Source: Acetatifactor sp. | Lineage (GTDB): Bacteria > Bacillota > Clostridia > Lachnospirales > Lachnospiraceae | Direction of reading: 5' to 3' | Length of the DNA: 37,724 nucleotides | NCBI GenBank assembly: GCA_029055435.1 | Contig: JAIDDH010000083.1 | Location: 1 to 37,724, forward strand | Shown here: positions 7,576 through 16,039 of the stretch, piece after piece | How the letters are laid out: each line of letters opens with the position of its first letter | How positions within the stretch are numbered: position 1 is the first letter of the stretch | Made by a program: the position numbers and the translations under genes | Notes under the pieces: generated by a model | Told to the model about the DNA's origin: nothing | What the model saw: only the letters and a program-made list of their open reading frames with translations | The model's database searches: none

Positions 7576-8094
7576 ATGCTGCGCAAAATTGTTGTTGCAT
7601 TAATGATTTTCATAAGCTTTTTACTGGAATCCGCAGTGTTCAATCATTTTGCCATGGCGGGCATTGTGCCTAGGCTGACCATCATTCTCACCTCTGCTTT
7701 CGGATTTATGAGAGGAGAGAAGGAGGGCATGGTCATCGGATTCTTCTGCGGGCTGTTGAGCGATGTGTTCTTCGGCGATGTCCTGGGATTTTACGCGTTG
7801 ATTCTGACTTATATAGGCTATGTCAACGGTAAGTTTTCGCGGATTTTTTACCCGGAGGATATCAAGCTGCCCATCGCGCTGATCGTGGTGAGCGATCTGA
7901 CCTACGGGGTTATCTGCTATATTTTATTGTTTCTGCTGCGGGGAAGATTTGATTTTTTCTATTATTTCACGAGGATCATTTTGCCGGAGGCACTCTACAC
8001 TATTGTCGTGACCGTATTCTTATATCCCGTTATCCTGAAGATAAACGAAAAACTCGAAGCCAGAGAGAAAAGGAGCGCTCAAAAATTTGTTTGA
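7576..8094 (+). CDS. mreD: rod-shape-determining membrane protein MreD
   Basis: MreD is a small polytopic membrane partner of MreC. The 172-residue protein is strongly hydrophobic with five to six predicted membrane segments: about residues 3-22, 30-46, 50-75, 95-115 and 133-155. It contains the FFCGLLSDVFFGDVLGFYAL region typical of clostridial MreD. Position between mreC and the PBP2 gene is diagnostic. GGGAGGGAG lies just upstream of the ATG. Its last eight bases overlap the TTG start of the following PBP2 gene. Confidence 0.93.
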   Translation: MLRKIVVALMIFISFLLESAVFNHFAMAGIVPRLTIILTSAFGFMRGEKEGMVIGFFCGLLSDVFFGDVLGFYALILTYIGYVNGKFSRIFYPEDIKLPIALIVVSDLTYGVICYILLFLLRGRFDFFYYFTRIILPEALYTIVVTVFLYPVILKINEKLEAREKRSAQKFV

Positions 8095-10987
8095 CGAAAT
8101 TCGTGACAATCTGATTAATTTCATAACGAGCAGACTGACGCTTCTGACCTTGCTGATTATGCTTTTGGGTGGTGTGCTGATTTACCGCTGTTTCGAGCTG
8201 CAGATTGTAGAGGGAGAGACCTATCTGAACGATTTTGTGCTCTCCACGGAGAAGACCAGAGATATCGCCAGCGCAAGAGGTAATATCATGGATAGGAACG
8301 GCTATGTTCTGGCTTACAATGAGCTGGCTTATTCCGTCAAGATAGAGGACGTCTACGAGAACAGCAACAAGAACAGCAAGATGAACAGCACGATTTATCG
8401 GCTGATCAAGCTGATCGAGAAGAATGGAGATAAAGTCATCACAGATTTTAAGATCATAGTGGATGAGGACGGCGAATTTGCATTCACGTCGGAGGGGGCG
8501 GCTCAGACCCGTTTCCTCGCGGATGTCTTTGATCACACCCAGGTGGGGGATGATGTGTTGACGGCCAAGGAGGCGGCGTCCACACCCCTGGAGGTGATGG
8601 AGCACTTGAGCCGCAATAAGGGCAAAGGCTTTACCTTCGGCATTGGAGAATATGAGGTGGAGGGAGATTCCCATTCCGATTTTATTCCCGGAAAGGGCTA
8701 CACCAATGAAGAATGGCTGCAGATAGTGACTATCCGGTTTGCCATGCAGCAGACCTCCTACCGCAAATACATAGGCACCACAGTTGCCACCAATATCAGC
8801 GATGAGACTGTGGCTGTCATCATGGAAAATTCGGAGGATCTGCCCGGCGTCACCATCGTGGAGGACACGGTGCGACGTTATAACGACAGCAAATATTTTG
8901 CCCATGTGCTGGGCTATACGGGAAAGATATCCTCCGATGAGCTGACAAGTTTAAATGAGCAGGTTGCAGCGGCGGGGGGCGCGGCAGACACCTATAACAT
9001 CAATGATGTGGTGGGTAAGAGCGGTCTGGAGGCCTATATGGAGACCACACTTCAGGGCGTCAAGGGATATGAGAAGGTGGTCACCAACGTGACGGGTAAG
9101 GTGATGCAGATTCTTGAGCGCACGGAGCCTCAGGCGGGGCAGAACCTGTACTGCACATTGGATCGCGACCTGCAGATTGCGGCTTACAATATTATAGAGC
9201 AGAAGCTTGCGGGTCTGGTGTCCGGCAAGATTGTCAATATTAAAGAGTACAAGGCAGGAGAGAACGCTTCCAGCGCCGACATCAAGATTCCCATTTACGA
9301 TGTCTATTTTGCGGTCATTAACAACAGCATTGTTGACATGAAACATTTCTCGGCGGAGGATGCGGGCGAGACGGAGCGCGCGGTGAATGAGGCATATCTG
9401 TCCTACAAGGAGGCGGTCTACGAGAAGCTGCGCTATGAGCTCACGGAGGGGAAGACGCCGTACAACAAGCTCTCCAAGGAATATCAGGTCTATCAGAGCA
9501 ATATTGTGTCCAGACTGCAGAGAAACGGCGTGATCATGACGGAGGCTGTGGATGCGGCGGATGCCACTCAGATAGCGTGGGCGCAGGAGGAGGTCATCAG
9601 CCTGAGCGAGTACTTGCAGTATTGCATCGCGCAGAACTGGATTGACGTCAGCAAACTGGAGCTGGATGAGAAATACTCCGATTCCACGGAAATATATAAT
9701 AAGCTTCTGGATCATATCATCGACATGATAGATCACAATACGGAATTCCAGAAACGATTTTTTAAATATATGCTCCTGAACGACAAAATAACCGGCAAAC
9801 AGATATGCATGCTTTTGTGTGAACAGCAGGTTATTGATATCTCACCCGAGGAAGAAGCGGCGCTCTATAACAATAAGATCAGCGCCTATGATTTCATGAG
9901 GGCTCGGATTAACAATCTGGATATCACACCCGCTCAGCTTGCCCTGGATCCCTGTAATGCCTCTGTGGTAATCGTGGATGTAAACACCGGGGAGGTGCTG
10001 GCAATGGTGTCTTATCCCGGTTATGACAACAACAAAATGGCAAACTCCATCGACGCGGCCTATTTCGCAAAACTGAATGCGGATAAGGCGCAGCCTCAGC
10101 TCAATTACGCCACCCAGTACAAGGCGGCTCCCGGTTCCACTTTTAAGATCGTCACGGCGACGGCAGGGCTGATGGAGGGTGTCATCAGCCTGAGAGACGC
10201 TATCAAATGTACGGGTACTTACACCGCTGTCACGCCCTCTCCCAGATGCTGGAATAGAATCGGACACGGAAGCGAGAATCTGACCACGGCCATCAGAGAT
10301 TCCTGCAATTTTTACTTTTATGATCTGGGGTATAAGCTGGCCACCGAAACAAACAGTTATAATGAGCAGGCCGGTCTGAATGCGCTTTATGAATATGCGG
10401 ATATGTATGGGCTCACAGAGAAATCCGGTGTGGAGATCAATGAGTACAGTCCGGATTTCTCCAATATTGACCCCGTGCGTTCCGCCATCGGTCAGGGAAG
10501 CCACAGCTACACCACGGCGGGGCTCGCGCGGTATACGGCCACCATTGCCAACGGCGGCACCTGTTATAAACTGACCCTGCTGGACAAGGTGACGGATTCC
10601 CAGGACAATGTCATTGTGGATTATGAACCTGTGGTGCGCAATACCATTGATATACCGGCGAACTATTGGAACGCGTTCCACAGCGGTATGCGGCAGGTGG
10701 TGCAGAACAAGAGCTATTTCAGTAATCTGGCAGTTAATGTGGCGGGAAAGACCGGTACTGCGGAGCAGACTACATCCCGTCCGAACCATGCGCTCTTTAT
10801 CTGTTATGCGCCCTATGAGGCGCCGGAGATCGCCATGGCGACCAGGATTCCCTTCGGATATTCCTCAGATTATGCGGCCCATGTCAGCAGAGATATCATA
10901 AAATACTACTATGGTCTGGCTGAGGAAGACGAACTGATTACCGGTACGGCGGATGTGTCGGATGCCGGCGTGTCTAACGAGCTCTAG
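8087..10987 (+). CDS. mrdA: penicillin-binding protein 2 (elongasome transpeptidase), enlarged
   Basis: This is a class B PBP that cross-links peptidoglycan during side-wall growth together with RodA. A membrane anchor lies at about residues 15-35. The PBP dimer domain starts with the RGNIMDRNG motif and runs to about residue 380. The transpeptidase domain carries SxxK as S684-TFK, SxN as S739-C-N and KTG at K888. At 966 residues it is far longer than the 600-700 of typical PBP2; the extra 220 or so residues lie between the dimer region (CTLDRDLQ at about 356) and the start of the transpeptidase (NASVVIVDV at about 624). The start is TTG, with AGGAG 11 bases upstream, and overlaps mreD. Similar enlarged forms occur in Lachnospiraceae. 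The insert resembles nothing I can name. Confidence 0.93.
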   Translation: MFDEIRDNLINFITSRLTLLTLLIMLLGGVLIYRCFELQIVEGETYLNDFVLSTEKTRDIASARGNIMDRNGYVLAYNELAYSVKIEDVYENSNKNSKMNSTIYRLIKLIEKNGDKVITDFKIIVDEDGEFAFTSEGAAQTRFLADVFDHTQVGDDVLTAKEAASTPLEVMEHLSRNKGKGFTFGIGEYEVEGDSHSDFIPGKGYTNEEWLQIVTIRFAMQQTSYRKYIGTTVATNISDETVAVIMENSEDLPGVTIVEDTVRRYNDSKYFAHVLGYTGKISSDELTSLNEQVAAAGGAADTYNINDVVGKSGLEAYMETTLQGVKGYEKVVTNVTGKVMQILERTEPQAGQNLYCTLDRDLQIAAYNIIEQKLAGLVSGKIVNIKEYKAGENASSADIKIPIYDVYFAVINNSIVDMKHFSAEDAGETERAVNEAYLSYKEAVYEKLRYELTEGKTPYNKLSKEYQVYQSNIVSRLQRNGVIMTEAVDAADATQIAWAQEEVISLSEYLQYCIAQNWIDVSKLELDEKYSDSTEIYNKLLDHIIDMIDHNTEFQKRFFKYMLLNDKITGKQICMLLCEQQVIDISPEEEAALYNNKISAYDFMRARINNLDITPAQLALDPCNASVVIVDVNTGEVLAMVSYPGYDNNKMANSIDAAYFAKLNADKAQPQLNYATQYKAAPGSTFKIVTATAGLMEGVISLRDAIKCTGTYTAVTPSPRCWNRIGHGSENLTTAIRDSCNFYFYDLGYKLATETNSYNEQAGLNALYEYADMYGLTEKSGVEINEYSPDFSNIDPVRSAIGQGSHSYTTAGLARYTATIANGGTCYKLTLLDKVTDSQDNVIVDYEPVVRNTIDIPANYWNAFHSGMRQVVQNKSYFSNLAVNVAGKTGTAEQTTSRPNHALFICYAPYEAPEIAMATRIPFGYSSDYAAHVSRDIIKYYYGLAEEDELITGTADVSDAGVSNEL

Positions 10988-11016
10988 GAAGGTGCAGAGG
11001 GAGGGGTAAACGGAAT

Positions 11017-11688
11017 ATGAAAGACGCAGTGATGATAAAAAGTTTTCCTAACGGGATAACGCTGTTTTTGAATGAGGAGATTCCTTTTGAGCAAATCCTT
11101 GAAGAAATTGCTCTCAAATTCTCGGAGGGGAAGGCCTTTTTCGGGAAGGCCAGTATGGCGTTGGCCATCGAGGGCCGGGCGGTGGAGGATGCGGAGGAAC
11201 TGCAGATTCTTGAGACCATCCGCAGAAACAGCAATGTGAACATTGTCTGTATCGTGGGGCATGACGAGGCTACGGACAAGCATTTTATAAAGGCCCTGCA
11301 ACAGGTGGAAAAGCATTTTACGGACAAGGGTGAGGGACAGTTTTATAAAGGTTCTCTCAAGAACAATCAGGTCATCGAGACGGAGAGCAGTATTGTGATT
11401 CTGGGGGATGTGTATCCCGGCTGTGCCGTAATCTCTGCAAAGAATATTATCGTGCTGGGAGGTCTCTATGGGGAGGCCTACGCCGGCGGAAACGGGCAGG
11501 AAAACGCCTATGTAGTAGCGCTTGAAATGGAGCCGGAGAGATTAAAAATCGGCGATTTCAAATATAAAAACAGCGGAAAGGTTCCCAGATGGGGGATAAA
11601 GCCTAAAGTACAGCCCAAGATAGGATATGTGAAAAACGAAAGAATTGTCTTAGAAGGACTTACCAAAGAATTACTGAGTTCTTTTTGA
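11017..11688 (+). CDS. minC: septum site-determining protein MinC
   Basis: MinC blocks FtsZ polymerisation away from midcell when recruited by MinD. The 223-residue protein has an N-terminal FtsZ-inhibiting domain (residues 1-105) and a C-terminal right-handed beta-helix. The latter starts with VIETESSIVILGDVYPG and contains the glycine-rich turn IIVLGGLYGEAYAGG, which mediates dimerisation and MinD contact. The Gly-rich RSGQ-type loop of other MinC proteins is represented by AYAGGNGQENAYVVAL. GAGGGG precedes the start. minD and minE follow directly, confirming the assignment. Confidence 0.95.
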   Translation: MKDAVMIKSFPNGITLFLNEEIPFEQILEEIALKFSEGKAFFGKASMALAIEGRAVEDAEELQILETIRRNSNVNIVCIVGHDEATDKHFIKALQQVEKHFTDKGEGQFYKGSLKNNQVIETESSIVILGDVYPGCAVISAKNIIVLGGLYGEAYAGGNGQENAYVVALEMEPERLKIGDFKYKNSGKVPRWGIKPKVQPKIGYVKNERIVLEGLTKELLSSF

Positions 11689-11769
11689 GCGGCAATTCGT
11701 GTAGAGAGAACCAGGGGACGACCAGAGTATTCCATATGACAGACAACAAAAAGAATGGAGGTTTCAGGT

Positions 11770-12585
11770 ATGGAAAACGCGTCTAAGCAGCCCGGCTGCG
11801 AGGTAATTGTCGTCACTTCAGGGAAAGGCGGAGTGGGAAAGACCACCACTTCCGCAAATGTTGGAACAGGTCTTGCAAAGCTTGGGAAAAAGGTTTGCCT
11901 CATCGACACGGATATCGGACTGCGCAATCTGGATGTGGTAATGGGTCTGGAGAACCGGATTGTATATAATCTGGTGGATGTGGTGGAGGGAAACTGCCGC
12001 GTCAAGCAGGCTCTTATCCGGGACAAGCGCTATCAGGGACTTTATCTGATGCCGTCCGCGCAGACCAGAGACAAGAGCGCTGTGTCGCCGGGACAGATGG
12101 TGAAGGTGATTCAGGATCTGAAAGAGCAGTTTGACTACATTATTCTGGACTGCCCCGCGGGCATCGAGCAGGGGTTTCAGAATGCCATAGCGGGCGCTGA
12201 CAGAGCGCTGATCGTGACCACGTCGGAAGTCTCAGCCATCCGCGACGCGGACAGGATCGTAGGGCTTCTGGAGGCCAATGGCTTCAAGCAGATGGATTTG
12301 ATCATCAACAGACTACGCATGGATATGGTGAGACGCGGAGATATGATGTCTGCCACAGATGTGGTGGATATTCTGGCAGTTCCCCTCATCGGGATTGTGC
12401 CCGACGACGAGAATGTGGTCATCTCCACCAATCAGGGGGAGCCTCTTGTAGGGAGCGATTCCCCGGCGGGAATTGCCTATGCCAATATCGTACAACGGGT
12501 TCTCGGGCGCGAGGTGCCCTTTGTCAATCTGGAGAGAGGCATTTCGTTCTGGACTAAAGTAACCGGTATTTTCCACAAAGCATAA
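11770..12585 (+). CDS. minD: septum site-determining ATPase MinD
   Basis: MinD is a membrane-cycling ParA-type ATPase that carries MinC to the membrane. The deviant Walker A KGGVGKTT with its signature lysine is at residues 19-26, followed by the switch region DTDIGLRNLDVVMGLE and the Walker B stretch FDYIILDCPAGIEQG. The C-terminus ERGISFWTKVTGIFHKA can form the amphipathic membrane-targeting helix. The start at 11770 is chosen because GGAGG (11757-11761) sits eight bases before it; the earlier ATG at 11755 overlaps this ribosome binding site. The product is about 271 residues, normal for the family. Confidence 0.97.
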   Translation: MENASKQPGCEVIVVTSGKGGVGKTTTSANVGTGLAKLGKKVCLIDTDIGLRNLDVVMGLENRIVYNLVDVVEGNCRVKQALIRDKRYQGLYLMPSAQTRDKSAVSPGQMVKVIQDLKEQFDYIILDCPAGIEQGFQNAIAGADRALIVTTSEVSAIRDADRIVGLLEANGFKQMDLIINRLRMDMVRRGDMMSATDVVDILAVPLIGIVPDDENVVISTNQGEPLVGSDSPAGIAYANIVQRVLGREVPFVNLERGISFWTKVTGIFHKA

Positions 12586-12599
12586 GGGAGGGAGTTTGT

Positions 12600-12863
12600 A
12601 TGTTACAGTTCTTTCGTAAAAAGAGCTCCTGCCAGGTTGCGAAGGACAGGCTCAAGATCCTGTTGATCTCCGACAGGGTCAACTGTTCGCCGGAGGTTAT
12701 GGAGCTGATCAAGGCAGATATCACGAAGGTGATATCGAAGTACATGAAGATAGATACGGGAAATATGGATATTCAGATACAGACAAAGGGCAGTAAATCG
12801 GGCAGAGGAAAGACGCCTGTGCTCTACGCCAATATTCCCATATTGGATTTACACACCAAATGA
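12600..12863 (+). CDS. minE: cell division topological specificity factor MinE
   Basis: MinE stimulates MinD ATPase activity and drives its pole-to-pole or membrane cycling. The 87-residue product has an amphipathic membrane-binding N-terminus (MLQFFRKK) and the MinD-contact helix region AKDRLKILLISDR. The C-terminal topological specificity domain includes VMELIKADITKVISKYM and a terminal beta-strand. Presence of MinE together with MinCD, rather than a DivIVA/MinJ arrangement, is typical of Clostridia. GGGAGGGAG precedes the ATG and rodA begins seven bases after the stop. Confidence 0.95.
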   Translation: MLQFFRKKSSCQVAKDRLKILLISDRVNCSPEVMELIKADITKVISKYMKIDTGNMDIQIQTKGSKSGRGKTPVLYANIPILDLHTK

Positions 12864-12870
12864 GGACAAT

Positions 12871-13992
12871 ATGTTCAGAAATTATAAATTGCGCGATTAT
12901 GATTTTAAATTGATATTTATGGTGCTTGCTCTGGCTGCCATCGGCGTTGTGGCCATTGGCAGCGCGGAGGAGTCCCTGCAGACCAGACAGCTTTTCGGGG
13001 TAGTGGCGGGAGCGGTTTTGATGATAATTCTTTCCTTCATCAATTACAATGGTTTGCTCAAGCTGTACTGGCTGATGTATGTGGGAAATCTGACTCTTCT
13101 GATGCTGGTGATGTTTATCGGAGAAGAGCACAAGGGAGCTCAGCGCTGGGTGCAGATTGGCTCCATCACATTTCAGCCCTCCGAAACCGCCAAAATTTTG
13201 TTGATTTTATTCTTTGCACAGTTTATTATGAAATATAGGGAGAAATTGAACACGCTGAAAATGCTTGTGGTCTGTGTGATTCTGGTGGGCATTCCATGGG
13301 TGCTGATTGAAGAGCAGCCGGATTTGTCCACAAGTATCATGGTGCTTGTGTTGTTCTGCGTGATTCTGTTTGCGGGAGGAATCAGCTGGAAATATATCGT
13401 GGGAGCGCTGGCAGTGGGAATTCCGGCATTGATTGTGGTGGTAGCCATCGCTGTGCAGCCGGATCAGACTATATTAAAGCCGCATCAGCAGAACAGAATT
13501 CTCGCTTTTATCAATCCGGAGGAGTACGCGACGGCGGAGGCGTATCAGCAGCTCAATTCCGTCATGGCCATCGGCTCCGGGCAGCTGGACGGCAAAGGCT
13601 ATAAAAATAACGAAATCACATCCGTGAAAAACGGGGATTTTATATCGGAGACAGAGACGGATTTTATCTTTGCCATAATCGGCGAAGAGTTCGGATTTAA
13701 GGGAAGTGTCGTGGTCATCGTATTGATAATGGGGGTGGCGCTGGAATGCATATCCGTGGCCCGCAGGGCGAAGGATACAGCCGGCAGGATCATTGCGGCC
13801 GGCATGGGAGGACTGCTTGCATTTCAGAGCTTTTTCAATATCGGTGTCGCCACATTCATTCTGCCGAACACGGGATTGCCGCTTCCGTTTGTGAGTTATG
13901 GGCTCACATCGCTGATGAGCTGTTTTATTGGGATGGGATTTGTTCTAAATGTGCGGCTTCAGGCCGGGCGTGGTGTCAGCCAGACTGGCTAA
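12871..13992 (+). CDS. rodA: RodA/FtsW/SpoVE-family peptidoglycan glycosyltransferase
   Basis: SEDS proteins polymerise lipid II into glycan strands in partnership with a class B PBP. The 373-residue product has about ten hydrophobic segments and the hallmark regions GAQRWVQIGSITFQPSE (after the fourth helix), FISETETDFIFAIIGEE and the C-terminal PFVSYGLTSLMS. The catalytic Asp is expected in the extracellular loop near ETETDFIF. Lying in the same operon as mreBCD and PBP2 argues that it is the elongasome member, RodA, rather than FtsW, though the family name alone cannot separate them. It follows minE by seven bases. Confidence 0.93.
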   Translation: MFRNYKLRDYDFKLIFMVLALAAIGVVAIGSAEESLQTRQLFGVVAGAVLMIILSFINYNGLLKLYWLMYVGNLTLLMLVMFIGEEHKGAQRWVQIGSITFQPSETAKILLILFFAQFIMKYREKLNTLKMLVVCVILVGIPWVLIEEQPDLSTSIMVLVLFCVILFAGGISWKYIVGALAVGIPALIVVVAIAVQPDQTILKPHQQNRILAFINPEEYATAEAYQQLNSVMAIGSGQLDGKGYKNNEITSVKNGDFISETETDFIFAIIGEEFGFKGSVVVIVLIMGVALECISVARRAKDTAGRIIAAGMGGLLAFQSFFNIGVATFILPNTGLPLPFVSYGLTSLMSCFIGMGFVLNVRLQAGRGVSQTG

Positions 13993-14018
13993 AAAGGGGT
14001 ATTGAGAGGGTATAGTTT

Positions 14019-14414
14019 ATGAACATTGCATTGATTGCACATGATGCGAAAAAGAAATTGATGCAGAATTTCTGCATTGCATACCGGGGGATTTTGAGCA
14101 AAAACGAGCTCTATGCCACCGGCACGACGGGGAGACTCATCGAGGAGGTCACCAATCTGACCATACACAAGTATCTGGCGGGACATCTCGGAGGAGAACA
14201 GCAGGTGAGCGCTCAGATAGAGCATAATCAGATCGACCTGGTGATTTTCCTGAGGGATCCGTTGAATCCAAAGACCCATGAACCGGATGTGAACAATGTG
14301 TTCCGGCTCTGCGATATGTACAATATTCCGCTGGCCACTAATCTTGCCAGCGCGGAACTGTTGATAAAGTCCCTTGACAGAGGAGATTTGGAGTGGCGTG
14401 AAATATATAAATAA
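14019..14414 (+). CDS. mgsA: methylglyoxal synthase
   Basis: MgsA converts dihydroxyacetone phosphate to methylglyoxal and phosphate, a bypass of lower glycolysis used when phosphate is short or sugar phosphates accumulate. The 131-residue protein shows the MGS-like fold signatures IALIAHDAKK at the N-terminus, TGTTG phosphate-binding loop, the catalytic-Asp stretch FLRDPLNPKTHEPD and the IPLATNLASAEL strand. Length is typical of short bacterial forms. A GAGAGGG sequence precedes the ATG. Position at the tail of the shape/division operon is seen in other Clostridia and probably reflects shared transcription rather than a common pathway. Confidence 0.96.
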   Translation: MNIALIAHDAKKKLMQNFCIAYRGILSKNELYATGTTGRLIEEVTNLTIHKYLAGHLGGEQQVSAQIEHNQIDLVIFLRDPLNPKTHEPDVNNVFRLCDMYNIPLATNLASAELLIKSLDRGDLEWREIYK

Positions 14415-14445
14415 AGCAGATAAGGACAAGGCATGTAAAATTCAT

Positions 14446-15438
14446 ATGAAAAAAGTCGGTCCGGGAAGGAGACGGACGGCGCTCCTGGCAGTGCTTCTGG
14501 CGGTGGCTTCTGTGTTTTCGGGCTGCGGGAATTTGAAGTACGAGATGGATTATCAGTCGGCGGCTAAGGTGAGCAGCTTCAATGTCACAGTGGGGCAGAC
14601 CAATGATTCCGCCAAGCCTTTTGCCTCTGATTTGTGTGTGGTAACGGGGAATCTCATGGACAGCGAGACAGTGGATATCTCCAAGGCCAAGGCGGCGGTG
14701 CTCTTTGATTTGAACGACAAAGAGGTTCTGTATGCGCAGAATCCCCATGAGCGCCTTTATCCGGCCAGCATCACCAAGGTGATGACGGCGCTGGTGGCGT
14801 TAAAGAACGGTTCCCCGGATCAGATGCTGACAGCCACCAACGCGGTGAAAATCACGGAGTCCGGTGCACAGCTATGCGGTCTGAAGGCGGGAGACACTAT
14901 GACACTGAATCAGGCGCTGCATATTTTGCTGATGTACTCGGCCAATGATGCGGCGAATCTGATCGCCGAGAATATCGGCGGCAGCGTGGAGCATTTTGTG
15001 GAGATGATGAACGAGGAGGCCAAAAGTCTTGGAGCCACCAATACCAATTTTGCCAATGCTCACGGCCTGACGGACGAGAATCACTATACTACCTGTTATG
15101 ATTTGTATCTGATTTTTAATGAAGCCATCAAATATGAGACTTTCAGTGAGATCATTCAGACCACCAGTTATCAGACCACTTATTATGATGGAAACGGAAA
15201 GGCGAAGGAGGTGTCCTACACCAGCACGAACCGTTTTATAAAGGGCGATGTTCAGGCGCCCTCCAATATCAATGTCATCGGTGGGAAGACCGGAACCACC
15301 AGCGCTGCGGGACATTGTCTGATACTCATGTCCCGGGATACGGGAGGCGCTCCGTATATTTCGGTTATTCTGGGGGCGGACACAAATGACGATCTGTATG
15401 AACAAATGACAGATCTGCTGGATGAAATCAATAAATAG
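14446..15438 (+). CDS. lipoprotein D-alanyl-D-alanine carboxypeptidase (PBP5/DacF-like)
   Basis: This serine-type D,D-carboxypeptidase removes the terminal D-Ala of peptidoglycan stem peptides outside the membrane. The catalytic motifs are S108-ITK, S165-A-N and K281-TG. The start at 14446 gives a clean lipoprotein signal, with basic residues, a hydrophobic run and the lipobox FSGC (Cys27); an upstream GTG at 14398 is possible and would overlap mgsA. The mature protein ends only about 50 residues after KTG. It thus lacks both the C-terminal beta-rich PBP5 domain and the C-terminal amphipathic anchor, and membrane attachment is by lipid instead. It closes the mre-min operon, consistent with wall maturation. 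Confidence 0.9.
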   Translation: MKKVGPGRRRTALLAVLLAVASVFSGCGNLKYEMDYQSAAKVSSFNVTVGQTNDSAKPFASDLCVVTGNLMDSETVDISKAKAAVLFDLNDKEVLYAQNPHERLYPASITKVMTALVALKNGSPDQMLTATNAVKITESGAQLCGLKAGDTMTLNQALHILLMYSANDAANLIAENIGGSVEHFVEMMNEEAKSLGATNTNFANAHGLTDENHYTTCYDLYLIFNEAIKYETFSEIIQTTSYQTTYYDGNGKAKEVSYTSTNRFIKGDVQAPSNINVIGGKTGTTSAAGHCLILMSRDTGGAPYISVILGADTNDDLYEQMTDLLDEINK

Positions 15439-15441
15439 TAG

Positions 15442-15470
15442 TTGTTTTTTGACAGGGAATACACTATAAT
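15442..15470 (+). promoter_or_regulatory. candidate promoter for the small P-loop protein gene
   Basis: TTGTTT (15442-15447) and a perfect TATAAT (15465-15470) are 17 bases apart, 53 bases upstream of the start codon. A TTGACA at 15449 is only 10 bases from the same -10 and is therefore less likely to be used with it. Confidence 0.6.
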
Positions 15471-15522
15471 AGAGTTATATTGAATATGATTTACAGATTA
15501 ATATACAACAGGAGGGCTACCA

Positions 15523-15942
15523 ATGGTTCAGTTAATTGTAGGCAAGAAGGGAAAGGGCAAGACAAAACAGTTATTGGATAAGGTGAACAGCGAGGTAAAG
15601 AGTATCTCCGGCAATATCGTATATCTGGACAAGAGCACCAAGCATATGTATGAGCTGAACAACAAGGTTCGTCTGATCGATGTATCACAGTATATGATTG
15701 AGAACAGCAGCGAGTTTGTCGGATTTGTCTGCGGTATTCTGTCTCAGGATCACGATTTGCAGCAGATGTATTTTGACAGCTTTTTAAAGATTGCGGCTCT
15801 GAAGGATGAGGAGCTTTGCGCTGTTATCGATAAGCTCTCCAAGGTGAGTCAGACGTTTAATGTGGACTTTATTCTCAGCGTCTCTCTGGATGAGACAGAG
15901 CTTCCCGAGAACCTCAAGAGCATGGTGATTGTTTCCCTGTAA
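15523..15942 (+). CDS. small P-loop ATP-binding protein of unknown function
   Basis: The 139-residue product begins directly with a Walker A motif, GKKGKGKTK at residues 7-15, followed by a helix rich in charged residues. Strands NIVYLDKS, KVRLIDVSQY and VDFILSVSLDE fit a minimal RecA- or ATPase-like alpha/beta fold. No obvious Walker B acidic pair or sensor residues stand out, so ATP binding is likely but hydrolysis is not certain. Proteins like this are sometimes labelled twitching-motility PilT in Lachnospiraceae annotations, but nothing here supports a pilus role. It has its own promoter, an AGGAGGG ribosome binding site and a terminator, so it appears to be monocistronic. Confidence 0.85.
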   Translation: MVQLIVGKKGKGKTKQLLDKVNSEVKSISGNIVYLDKSTKHMYELNNKVRLIDVSQYMIENSSEFVGFVCGILSQDHDLQQMYFDSFLKIAALKDEELCAVIDKLSKVSQTFNVDFILSVSLDETELPENLKSMVIVSL

Positions 15943-15973
15943 AGAATGGCGGCGCATATCAAATTAAAAAAGT

Positions 15974-16010
15974 ATCAAAATAAGCCTCGGAAGCCCCGGG
16001 GCTTTTGATA
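15974..16010 (+). terminator. intrinsic terminator after the P-loop gene
   Basis: ATCAAAA (15974) pairs with TTTTGAT (ending near 16010), and inside it GCCTCGG pairs with CCGGGGC around a short loop. The 3' side reads GGGGCTTTT, a short U-tract. The structure is nearly symmetric and could work on both strands. Confidence 0.65.
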
Positions 16011-16039
16011 AATTTAAAAGTATTCTGGAGGAACGGAAA

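Noticed and set aside
8030..10789. Several long - strand open frames opposite the PBP2 gene
   Set aside because: The + strand protein carries the three transpeptidase motifs; the - strand frames are low-complexity shadows without start signals.
15449..15470. TTGACA at 15449 as the -35 box of the TATAAT at 15465
   Set aside because: The spacer is only 10 bases; TTGTTT at 15442 gives the correct 17.
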